A program made the translations under genes and the position numbers. A DNA stretch of 23,851 nucleotides from Bacillota bacterium (GTDB lineage: Bacteria; Bacillota; Sulfobacillia; Sulfobacillales; Sulfobacillaceae). Where the stretch lies: the NCBI GenBank assembly GCA_023488565.1, contig JAMDDZ010000146.1:1-23851 (forward strand), read 5' to 3'. Below the pieces are notes generated by a model that was not told where the DNA came from, ran no database searches, and saw nothing but the letters and a program-made list of their open reading frames with translations. Of this stretch, positions 1 to 6,650 are shown one piece after another. The number at the start of each line of letters is the position of its first letter. Positions within the stretch are counted from its first letter, which is position 1.

Positions 1-624
1 CTACGGATAATTTGTTGTTCGGCAATCGTAATGTACGCATTAATTGCGGCCACGAGTCAGGAAGCACTCTTCATAACCATGATTTTACTACTCTTTATAA
101 GTACAAGCGGTTTAGACTTTATTGGTCATCAAAAACAACCATGGCAACAAATGTTAGATGGCATTATCATCCTGGTCATTGCTAGTGCTAGCATATTTCT
201 GCTTAAGGGCATAGGCCCCATCCTATCAAGCTCGTGCCTAGTGCTTTCGACCCCTTGGCTCACATCGCACCTTATTCCAAAAATTCCTTGGCTGATTCCA
301 GCAGGGTTCTGTATTATCAGCGGTGGAGCTCACGGTGCCGTGGGTGTAATGGACGGTTTGGTAGTCAGTCTCCTTATTGGCATAACGTGGTGGCACCAAC
401 GATGCCTGATAAACGAATCGCGACCGATTCTATCTCGATCTCCGATATCCGATCGAGAATCCGATGTCGCCCGCTTACTTGTAGCTGGAAATACGTATAA
501 GTCTATTGCTGATAAATTATACATCACCGAAGGCACTGTAAAAACCTACGTTTGGCGCATGTCGAGAAAGCTCGGTACTCGAGGACGTACCGAGTTAATT
601 CAAAAGCTTCAGAGTTTTTTATGA
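1..624 (+). CDS. Membrane-anchored LuxR-family regulator (5' end probably outside window)
   Basis: The protein has several hydrophobic stretches in its first ~130 residues, consistent with about four or five membrane helices. A C-terminal LuxR/NarL helix-turn-helix follows, with the typical pattern S-D-R-E-S-D-V, then K-S-I-A-D-K-L-Y-I-T-E-G-T-V-K, then the R-x-E-L end. There is no receiver domain, so it is a one-component regulator that presumably senses something at the membrane and binds DNA. The first ATG is at 31, but no ribosome binding site precedes it and the frame is open to base 1, so the true start is probably upstream of the window. It ends 15 nt before the phosphopantetheinyl transferase start and is probably co-transcribed with it. 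Its recognition helix resembles that of the response regulator at 1409-2065. Confidence 0.75.
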   Translation, partial: LRIICCSAIVMYALIAATSQEALFITMILLLFISTSGLDFIGHQKQPWQQMLDGIIILVIASASIFLLKGIGPILSSSCLVLSTPWLTSHLIPKIPWLIPAGFCIISGGAHGAVGVMDGLVVSLLIGITWWHQRCLINESRPILSRSPISDRESDVARLLVAGNTYKSIADKLYITEGTVKTYVWRMSRKLGTRGRTELIQKLQSFL

Positions 625-639
625 GAAAGGACCATGATG

Positions 640-1461
640 ATGCGAGTAGGAATTGACTTAGTACCCTTGGAACGATTTCGGCAATTTGTGGCATGGTACG
701 AAAGCGGCCACATCTTGCAACGGCTGGGCCCTTGGGTGTCAGAAGTTAATTTACCGCTTTATACCCAGGTCGCAATAGTTTGGGCATTTAAGGAAGCTTA
801 TGCAAAGGCCTTGGGCGTTGGGATACGTCAATTACCGCCCCTGCCGTTGGATATCATAATTCGGGCGAATGGCCACTATATCGAATCCCCCAGTGCTGAA
901 CGCTTGCTTCGAGCGATATGGATCCCGTACCCCAATAGCCTAGCGTGTGTCGTGTGGTGTGAAGACCCTCGTTCTCCTAAACGCCCGTTGGAAACATCTC
1001 TGGGAGAACGACCTGACAGTTCAAATAACCACCACCGATATCCACCGTTATTAGGCTGGAACCCCGTAGAGTTCACCCCCCTTATATTGTGCGCGAGCGA
1101 AATCGCTATACGTAGTCAATATGCGCTAGCCTATGTTAGTTTGCCCGCCAGGTCACGCTGCCAAACACCCCGTATTCCGTTAGGTCGATCACGCATCGGG
1201 CACGAGGAGGGGCGTGCCCTCTTGTGTGGGGTTCTCAGGCAACTCGTTACCCCTCCTTTGTCGTCCAGTGAAATTGCTGTATGTCGCGGACCGGGGGGAG
1301 AACCCCAACTTAAAGTCAGGGCTCAGGCCCAACAACAATTACAACAGGTCGGTATTGATGATTTGAGTATTTCTGTCTCTCATACACCGGTTGACGTGGT
1401 TGTAATTGTTAATTGGGTTCATCCAAGTCATGCAAAAGTCCATGCTTGTGCGCCCAAATAG
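640..1461 (+). CDS. 4'-phosphopantetheinyl transferase, two AcpS-like halves in one chain
   Basis: Predicted to move the 4'-phosphopantetheine arm of CoA onto the serine of an acyl carrier protein, most likely the one at 6366-6650. The N-terminal half has the AcpS signature G-I-D-L-V (residues 4-8) and W-A-F-K-E-A-Y-A-K-A-L-G (from about 48; K51, E52), which are the metal-binding Asp and Glu. The C-terminal half carries G-P-G-G-E-P-Q-L and S-I-S-V-S-H (His ~248), the usual end of such enzymes. The fusion therefore resembles an Sfp-type pseudo-dimer built from AcpS-like parts. Three consecutive ATGs lie at 634, 637 and 640. The last is chosen because it gives 8 nt spacing to AAGGA (627-631) and the M-R-V-G-I-D start expected of AcpS. 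The 3' end overlaps the convergent gene by 53 nt. Confidence 0.8.
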   Translation: MRVGIDLVPLERFRQFVAWYESGHILQRLGPWVSEVNLPLYTQVAIVWAFKEAYAKALGVGIRQLPPLPLDIIIRANGHYIESPSAERLLRAIWIPYPNSLACVVWCEDPRSPKRPLETSLGERPDSSNNHHRYPPLLGWNPVEFTPLILCASEIAIRSQYALAYVSLPARSRCQTPRIPLGRSRIGHEEGRALLCGVLRQLVTPPLSSSEIAVCRGPGGEPQLKVRAQAQQQLQQVGIDDLSISVSHTPVDVVVIVNWVHPSHAKVHACAPK

Positions 1462-2065
1462 TTAATTCTGTTCGCCTCCTAATATGTAGTTTGCTAAAGA
1501 CTCGATTGAGATGGCTTTTGACGGATCCTTCGGTGATGTATAGCATTTCACCAATTTCCTTATTCGTCATGCCGCTAATGGCACCTTGAATGACTTCTAC
1601 TTCCCTTGAGGTTACTGGCACCATGTTATCGAATGCCGTTTGACATCGAAACCAGTGTACTAGACATTGCATGATTTCAGGAGCAAGTACTACTTCTCCC
1701 GATATCACTCGGTGGATGGCGCAAATCAGATCTTGTACGGTGGTATCTTTAAGAATGGCACCTTGAGCGCCAGCTCGAATTGCGTCAAGGACCGTCCCAT
1801 CTTGTGCATATCCTGTCAGAATCAGAACTTTGCATTCTGGGACTCGATGCCGCATAGCAAGCGTCCCGTGCAATCCATTTGACGAGGCCATACGAAGATC
1901 CATTAGCACGAGATCGGCGTGTTCCCGCTCCGCTATGTTTACCGCTTCATGCCCGCAATCTGCTACACCGACAATTTCAATTCCTTCCTCCATATTCAAT
2001 ATGAGTCGAAGAGAATCTCGAATAAGCTTCTCGTCGTCGGCAACAACCACACGTATTGGCGTCAT
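1409..2065 (-). CDS. Orphan NarL/FixJ-type response regulator
   Basis: A 218-residue two-domain transcription factor. The receiver domain (about 1-120) has the acidic pair D10/D11, phospho-acceptor D56 in V-L-M-D-L and the conserved Lys in I-L-K-D (about 106). A LuxR-type helix-turn-helix follows at about 150-210, with T-S-R-E-V-E-V and L-Y-I-T-E-G-S-V-K-S-H. GGAGGG lies about 8 nt before the ATG on the minus strand. No histidine kinase is adjacent, so the partner could be the kinase at 12787 or lie elsewhere. It is transcribed divergently from the peptide operon and converges, with a 53-nt overlap, on the phosphopantetheinyl transferase gene. Its position suggests control of the shared intergenic region 2066-2288. 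Confidence 0.9.
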   Translation of the reverse strand: MTPIRVVVADDEKLIRDSLRLILNMEEGIEIVGVADCGHEAVNIAEREHADLVLMDLRMASSNGLHGTLAMRHRVPECKVLILTGYAQDGTVLDAIRAGAQGAILKDTTVQDLICAIHRVISGEVVLAPEIMQCLVHWFRCQTAFDNMVPVTSREVEVIQGAISGMTNKEIGEMLYITEGSVKSHLNRVFSKLHIRRRTELTIWAHKHGLLHDLDEPN

Positions 2066-2193
2066 CTTGCCAACCCTCCAGTCATCGATAAAAATGTTTT
2101 CCTAAAGGGTTAAGAAACATCTTCCGAACTTTCCCAAACGACGAACCATTTAATCTCGTAGATACTTCGCGATATTTTTGGAAATTCCTCTTG

Positions 2194-2211
2194 GTTGACA
2201 ACTGTGTCGAC
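2194..2211. promoter_or_regulatory. Candidate operator, inverted repeat GTNGACA-N4-TGTCNAC
   Basis: An 18-nt imperfect palindrome with 7-nt arms that match at six of seven positions. It lies in the divergent intergenic region between the response regulator (1409-2065) and the peptide operon, and overlaps a consensus -35-like TTGACA (2195-2200). Its centre is about 67 nt upstream of where transcription would start if the TATAAA at 2258-2263 is a -10 box, a spacing used by class I activators of the NarL/LuxR type. Binding by one of the local regulators is inference. Confidence 0.4.
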
Positions 2212-2263
2212 CTGTTACACATTTTGTCATCTCGATGATTAGCGAAACGAGGGTCATTATAAA
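2195..2263 (+). promoter_or_regulatory. Promoter region of the peptide/radical SAM operon
   Basis: Two overlapping possibilities are visible. A perfect TTGACA (2195-2200) is followed only by poor -10 matches (CACATT at 17 nt, TACACA at 15 nt). A good -10-like TATAAA (2258-2263) lacks a recognisable -35. The second would give a start near 2270, just ahead of the ribosome binding site at 2275, and would need an activator. The sequence alone does not decide between them. Confidence 0.35.
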
Positions 2264-2288
2264 GGAAACCAGAAGAGGAGGTACGACG

Positions 2289-2351
2289 ATGATTAAGGAT
2301 GTCAAATTTACAGGATTTCACCCGAGCATGACAAACTGCGGCTGTCTATAA
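2289..2351 (+). CDS. Short peptide, candidate radical SAM-modified precursor
   Basis: A 20-codon ORF encoding MIKDVKFTGFHPSMTNCGCL. A near-consensus ribosome binding site, GAGGAGGT (2275-2282), sits 6 nt before the ATG, one of the strongest in the window. That makes chance unlikely despite the small size. The C-terminal T-N-C-G-C-L has two cysteines flanking a glycine, a plausible site for thioether or other radical SAM chemistry. No leader/core boundary such as Gly-Gly is visible, so it is closer in size to PqqA-type peptides than to leader-bearing bacteriocins. It is the first gene of the operon, 60 nt ahead of the radical SAM gene, with a strong hairpin between. The family is not recognised. 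Function as substrate of the next gene is inferred from context. Confidence 0.7.
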   Translation: MIKDVKFTGFHPSMTNCGCL

Positions 2352-2362
2352 TTCGCGACAGG

Positions 2363-2383
2363 GGAGGGGCCCGCGGCCCCTCC
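2363..2383 (+). terminator. Strong GC hairpin between peptide and radical SAM genes (possible attenuator)
   Basis: A perfect 9-bp stem, GGAGGGGCC / GGCCCCTCC, with loop CGC. It is not followed by a run of T, so it is not a classical intrinsic terminator. It may protect the upstream peptide message or reduce read-through so that peptide is made in excess of the enzyme. It sits 16 nt before the GGAGGG (2400-2405) of the radical SAM gene. Confidence 0.5.
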
Positions 2384-2411
2384 TAATGGCCTGAAAAACG
2401 GAGGGTTTGAC

Positions 2412-3842
2412 ATGGCGTTAATTCTTAATAATGAAGTAGTGCTTCGAGACGAAAGACATTTCCATCCGGACTTTCTTTGTTATCGAAATATTCCTTCGTA
2501 TCGAACGACTTTCGTTTCCCCAACTGCGTTCGACTTGTTAAAAGCATGGACGCACCCCTTGACTGTAGAGGAAGCCCGTGTACTGTTTACCGACTCAGCC
2601 AGGACCCATGGCGAATCGGTCATTGGTGGGGAGTTCGATGCTTTTGTGGACCAGTTAGTCAGCGAAGAAACACTCGAACAGGCATCCGTGGGCGATTACC
2701 ACTCGGAGCCTTTGTGGGGACTCGACTATAGCGTCCCGAACACGCCTGTTAGACCGATGCGATTCCCAAGTAAGATCAATTTAACCTTGACAGAAGGATG
2801 TAATCTCCGATGTTTGCACTGTTTGAGAAACGCAAGCCCCGAGGTTGATACTAGTCAAGATTTGACGACACCGGAGCTGGCCAACTTGTTTGACCAGTTC
2901 AATCGAGGTGGACTTATAGCTCTTGCGATATCTGGAGGAGAAACGACAGTTCGACAGGACATTATTGACATTATTGACCTTCTTCATATGGTTAGAGCTC
3001 ATACGGAGTTCTTTACTAATGGTCACCGACTAACACCCGCCATTCGAACTGGACTAGTAAGCCTTCTCGCACGCAAGCGAAGAGGAATGCATGTGCATGT
3101 TAGCTTAGACGGCGGCACCGAAGAGAGTCATGATTGGCTTCGAGATCGGCATGGTTCGTTTCGGCGGGTGTTGCAAAGCGTCGAGGCATTAGTTAGTGAC
3201 GGTCATCTAATCATTCTAGAGTCCGTCCTCACCCCACGCAATCTTGACACCATTCCCGAGTTATTTGAGATGGCAAAGCACCTCGGGGTTCGTGGTTTGT
3301 CTCTTCATCCGGCATCTTTCACAGGCCGGGCCAAAGTCAATCCTGTATCCTTAAAACAAGGTGACTTATTGGTAGCGGAACAACTTATTCAACATTTAGC
3401 GGAACAGTATCAAGAAAACTTCAAGACAGAATTTAAGTGGCAGTTTTTCCCGCATCCCGCTAATGACAAAACCGAGCGGGCTTTTTTGGCTTCCAACGTG
3501 TCGGAAGCAGGTATGTTTCATCTCGGATTGCAGTCCGATGGATCGGTCTACCCATGTACCGAAACCATCGGAAGCGATGGATTAACCATTGGTAATATCC
3601 GTGAGCAGTCCTTACAAGACATTTGGCACAGTGGCAGATGGGATTTTTATCGCGGTGGATGGCGTCTGGAACAGTTGAGCGGCTGTCGTGGATGCCGTTT
3701 AGATGGGAATTGCGCGACACAGGCTTGCCGATGCTATGCATTTTCTACGATTGGCAACCATTACGCTCCGATGCCCGAATGTTATCAAAGTGCTGCTGAA
3801 CTTGGAATTGGGGGAGGGCCGACTGATGTGGTTCGGGTCTGA
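2412..3842 (+). CDS. Radical SAM/SPASM peptide maturase with N-terminal PqqD-like (RRE) region
   Basis: A 476-residue enzyme. Residues 1-~100 resemble a PqqD-like peptide-recognition domain (F-V-S-P-T-A-F-D-L-L-K-A-W, then T-V-E-E-A). The radical SAM core begins with C130-x3-C134-x2-C137 for the SAM-binding [4Fe-4S] cluster, followed by S-G-G-E (174-177) and S-L-D-G (231-234). The C-terminal SPASM region has C382, C425, C428, C434, C439, C441 and C457, which can hold auxiliary Fe-S clusters. Known SPASM enzymes of this layout form thioether, C-C or related crosslinks on ribosomal peptides. The obvious substrate is the 20-residue peptide just upstream. GGAGGG lies 6 nt before the ATG. The next gene starts inside its 3' end, which implies coupled translation. 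The exact reaction cannot be told from sequence. Confidence 0.9.
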   Translation: MALILNNEVVLRDERHFHPDFLCYRNIPSYRTTFVSPTAFDLLKAWTHPLTVEEARVLFTDSARTHGESVIGGEFDAFVDQLVSEETLEQASVGDYHSEPLWGLDYSVPNTPVRPMRFPSKINLTLTEGCNLRCLHCLRNASPEVDTSQDLTTPELANLFDQFNRGGLIALAISGGETTVRQDIIDIIDLLHMVRAHTEFFTNGHRLTPAIRTGLVSLLARKRRGMHVHVSLDGGTEESHDWLRDRHGSFRRVLQSVEALVSDGHLIILESVLTPRNLDTIPELFEMAKHLGVRGLSLHPASFTGRAKVNPVSLKQGDLLVAEQLIQHLAEQYQENFKTEFKWQFFPHPANDKTERAFLASNVSEAGMFHLGLQSDGSVYPCTETIGSDGLTIGNIREQSLQDIWHSGRWDFYRGGWRLEQLSGCRGCRLDGNCATQACRCYAFSTIGNHYAPMPECYQSAAELGIGGGPTDVVRV

Positions 3843-4704
3843 CCTGTTGGATCAACATCTCGTGTTGGGGAGCCTTAAAGCTCTTCCCTGGCGCATCACG
3901 TATCAGAGTTTAGTCCAGGTCCAAACCTTCGGCGGGGGGAATGACGAGTGGGCTCAACGTTTGCACGACATTTCCATGGTTGCGACTCAGAACTTTATGG
4001 ACTACTGCGGTACGTTGCCAAAAGAAGTATTCATAGAAGCGCATAGAGCCATGTTGCGTCAACGGTTACCTTTAGCAACAACGGTGGGTCTTCATGGTAT
4101 GGATCAGAGATTCTGGGAAGAGGTGTTGTTAGACCCCATTCCAAAAAGTCCCCCCGCACCCATAATGGTGGTCTTTCATTTTGGCTGGTTACCCACGGTA
4201 TGCACGATGGCGGCAGCGTTCGGGTGGCGGCCCACTGTACTAATAAATCGGGAAGAAGAGGGTTTGTTTCACAAGGCCCTCGAATATACCTCGCCGACGG
4301 TAGACCTCGAAACGTTGAGTACCGGAGACGTCGGTGTTTTGATTCGAGCTGCACAGTCATTGCGTCGTGGTCGTACGCTATTCATCGCGGCGGATGTATC
4401 CGCAGGACAACGAACCGGGGGATACGCCGTTGATCTACCCAAAGGTTCTATAGCGCTTGAAGATGGACCTTTTCAATTAGCTCGAATGGTCGGTGCTTCT
4501 GTGTCCGCAATCGCTCTTCAAGTCAGACAACCGGATAGTCTATCGCTACAACTCAGCATGACACCTGCTTATCTGCCGGACGAAAGTCCATTGCCCATCA
4601 CACGCAAGTTTGTACAATGGTTGTCGGATACGCCGGCTCAGTGGCTCGCATGGCGATACCTAACTCCAATCCCCCAAACAATTGAAGAGGTGCACCAGTC
4701 ATGA
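3826..4704 (+). CDS. LpxL/HtrB-like acyltransferase
   Basis: A 292-residue protein resembling the lysophospholipid/lipid A acyltransferase family. It has V-V-F-H-F-G-W-L-P-T (His118), then L-F-I-A-A-D-V (D190), then G-P-F-Q-L-A-R-M-V-G-A-S-V, matching the order of the LpxL motifs. In LpxL-type enzymes the catalytic His is followed four residues later by Asp or Glu (HX4D/E). Here that position is Pro, so the active site is divergent or a different residue serves. Start chosen at 3826: GGGGAGG (3811-3817) lies 8 nt upstream, and upstream in-frame ATGs would extend far into the radical SAM gene. It overlaps that gene by 17 nt and the next by 4 nt. Transfer of the operon's acyl chain to the modified peptide, or to a lipid, is inference. 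Related acyltransferases also occur in aryl polyene clusters. Confidence 0.7.
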   Translation: MWFGSDLLDQHLVLGSLKALPWRITYQSLVQVQTFGGGNDEWAQRLHDISMVATQNFMDYCGTLPKEVFIEAHRAMLRQRLPLATTVGLHGMDQRFWEEVLLDPIPKSPPAPIMVVFHFGWLPTVCTMAAAFGWRPTVLINREEEGLFHKALEYTSPTVDLETLSTGDVGVLIRAAQSLRRGRTLFIAADVSAGQRTGGYAVDLPKGSIALEDGPFQLARMVGASVSAIALQVRQPDSLSLQLSMTPAYLPDESPLPITRKFVQWLSDTPAQWLAWRYLTPIPQTIEEVHQS

Positions 4705-5618
4705 GTCAGTCAGTGGCGGTGTCCGCCATCCAATGTTTACCCGGTCAACCACCAAAGAGTGGAGGTTGTGAGTACTCATTCCTGTCGAGTGATAGACGAG
4801 AACGTCGCATTGACCGGATGGGGACGGTTCTGTTGGACGCTGTGTCTGATGTTCTCGCGCAATCGCAATGGACTCCAGACGATCAATTGGCGGTTTTGGT
4901 GAACAGCTATGCGGGGCCTATGGATACGGTAGTTCGCTGTCTGGAAATCATTCGGGATGAAGGGGTTGTGAGTCTCAGCCCAATCCATTTTAGTAATTCT
5001 GTGGCTAATGCCCAAGCTGGCCACTGCGCGATTCGTTTTGTTTGTCGAGGCCCGTCCATGACGACGATGGGATCGTCGCCGCTTTATTTAGGTGCGTTGT
5101 GGCTCAACCTCCACAGAGCCTCACGGGCTCTAGTGATCGACATGGGTGAATTTGATCCGTTGGGGATATCTCTAGGAACCGAACAACTGAGCGACCCTGG
5201 CCTTCGGATCTGTGAATCATTGTCGGTAATGGCGATCTCCAATACGCCCTCAGATTCGACGCAAGTGTTTATTCTTGCAGCAAAATCCGCATTAAGAGGC
5301 ACAGATCTCTCGTTAGATCCTCTGGGAGATGCCTTGGACCAAATTGGGTTGTCGTCCCAGAATCTCAGCAGGGTATGGGTTCTTGACGCCCGAAACCATC
5401 GATACGAAATTCCCGATTGGCGCGGGTCTCGCGTCTACAACTTGAGTTTTCCGCCCGGAATCTACTGGTACGGAGGGTGGGAGGCGAGAGCCCTCACCAG
5501 CATTCTCGCGTATCATACCAATGGTTCATGGCTAGATGGTCTTTTGGTGCACCTGCCAAACGGACAGTCAACAGCTTACATTATAGCATCCGATGCGTGC
5601 CAGGAGGTAATGTCATAA
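4701..5618 (+). CDS. Half-size beta-ketoacyl synthase-like protein without active-site Cys
   Basis: A 305-residue protein related to the N-terminal part of ketosynthases: H-F-S-N-S-V-A-N-A-Q-A-G (97-108) and R-G-P-S-M-T-T-M-G-S-S (116-126). Where FabF-type enzymes have the nucleophilic Cys, this protein has Ser126. The C-terminal motifs with the two catalytic histidines and the N-S-F-x-F-G-G loop are absent. It therefore cannot condense on its own and resembles chain-length-factor or Ketoacyl-synt_2 proteins of type II polyketide and aryl polyene clusters. A plausible role is partner of the intact ketosynthase at 6647-7813. It starts in an ATGA overlap with the acyltransferase gene and ends in a TAATG overlap with the ketoreductase gene. 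Confidence 0.75.
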   Translation: MSQSVAVSAIQCLPGQPPKSGGCEYSFLSSDRRERRIDRMGTVLLDAVSDVLAQSQWTPDDQLAVLVNSYAGPMDTVVRCLEIIRDEGVVSLSPIHFSNSVANAQAGHCAIRFVCRGPSMTTMGSSPLYLGALWLNLHRASRALVIDMGEFDPLGISLGTEQLSDPGLRICESLSVMAISNTPSDSTQVFILAAKSALRGTDLSLDPLGDALDQIGLSSQNLSRVWVLDARNHRYEIPDWRGSRVYNLSFPPGIYWYGGWEARALTSILAYHTNGSWLDGLLVHLPNGQSTAYIIASDACQEVMS

Positions 5619-6376
5619 TGCGCGTAGTTTTGGTTGTCGGCGCATCGAGCGGTATTGGTCTTGCTACCGCTAAAATCTTAAGAAAATCCGACACATGTGT
5701 GTGGACCGCAAGTTCACGCATAAATGAGGACTTGAACGGGCGGCAATTACGACTCGACCTCACAGATCCTGCGAGTATTCGCCACGGTTTTACATGCATT
5801 TTACAAAAAGACGGGGTATTGCATGGACTCGTTAACACGGCAGGGATAGTGCAAGACGAGTTGATCATGCAAAGCCATCGCCAAACATGGGAGTCTGTGA
5901 TGAACGTAAATTTTTGGGGCGCCTATGAACTCATGCGATCAGCCGGACGTCTATTGATTAATGCAGGGGAAGACACCAGTATTGTCAACATCGCGTCAGT
6001 ATCTGCATTACACCCACGCTGTGGCCAAGGAGCGTATGCTGCTTCAAAAGCAGCACTGTTGGCACTGACGGGTGTCGCGGCCCAGGAATTTGCGCGATGG
6101 AACATCCGAGTCAATGCGATAGCGCCAGGTTACATCAATACCCCCATGCTGGCATCGCTTAGCGATGCACAGCGCACGGTCATTAGTCAACAAACTCTTG
6201 CTGGATGTCTAGGTAGGCCCGAAGATGTTGCATACGTCGTTGAATTTTTATTATCTTCGCAGAGTCGATACATCACCGGAGCTACCATATCGGTCGATGG
6301 CGGATTATTGACCGCGACCCCTGTTGTTACTACCCCACCCCCTCACGAAAGGAGTTCTGACCACCATGAACATTAA
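5618..6376 (+). CDS. SDR-family 3-oxoacyl-[ACP] reductase (FabG-like)
   Basis: A 252-residue short-chain dehydrogenase with a full active site. It has the nucleotide-binding G-A-S-S-G-I-G (8-14), N-T-A-G (73-76), N98, S127, Y140-x3-K144, and the C-terminal I-T-G-A-T-I-S-V-D-G-G typical of FabG. Predicted to reduce the beta-keto group of an ACP-bound chain with NAD(P)H. AGGAGGT (5602-5608) lies 9 nt before the chosen ATG, and the start overlaps the previous stop codon. The last 11 nt overlap the ACP gene. The tail after the Rossmann fold (about 232-252) is Pro/His-rich and probably an extension forced by that overlap. Confidence 0.92.
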   Translation: MRVVLVVGASSGIGLATAKILRKSDTCVWTASSRINEDLNGRQLRLDLTDPASIRHGFTCILQKDGVLHGLVNTAGIVQDELIMQSHRQTWESVMNVNFWGAYELMRSAGRLLINAGEDTSIVNIASVSALHPRCGQGAYAASKAALLALTGVAAQEFARWNIRVNAIAPGYINTPMLASLSDAQRTVISQQTLAGCLGRPEDVAYVVEFLLSSQSRYITGATISVDGGLLTATPVVTTPPPHERSSDHHEH

Positions 6377-6650
6377 GCAAGAAGAGGTACTTACCTGCGT
6401 TCAAGAGATTCTGGTAAGTCGAGTCGGTTTGAATACGGAAGAGGTTGCTCCATTATCACCATCTGAGGTATTGTTTGGAGACACCAGTCGATTGGCACTA
6501 GATTCTGTGGATATGTTGGAATTGGCCATGGGGCTTGATCGCCGATTCCCTGGCGTGTTTGGTGAAGAAATGGACATTCACGTACTTGAGTCGGTTACAG
6601 CCATCACAACGTTTCTAAACGCAATTGAGCACTCCCGGGTAGCCCCGTGA
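6366..6650 (+). CDS. Acyl carrier protein
   Basis: A 94-residue acidic protein with the phosphopantetheine attachment motif L-D-S-V-D (Ser47) and the expected helical pattern around it (L-A-L-D-S-V-D-M-L-E-L). The spacing from N-terminus to Ser is a little longer than the ~36 residues of AcpP. AAAGGAG (6348-6354) precedes the ATG by 11 nt. It lies between the ketoreductase and ketosynthase genes and overlaps both, as expected for a dedicated type II carrier. The phosphopantetheinyl transferase at 640-1461 is its likely activating enzyme. Chains extended by the ketosynthase would be tethered here. Confidence 0.9.
   Translation: MNIKQEEVLTCVQEILVSRVGLNTEEVAPLSPSEVLFGDTSRLALDSVDMLELAMGLDRRFPGVFGEEMDIHVLESVTAITTFLNAIEHSRVAP

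Noticed and set aside
2082..2321. Minus-strand frame of 79 codons opposite the peptide gene
   Set aside because: It covers the divergent promoter region, has no recognisable motif or ribosome binding site, and conflicts with the well-supported short peptide ORF.
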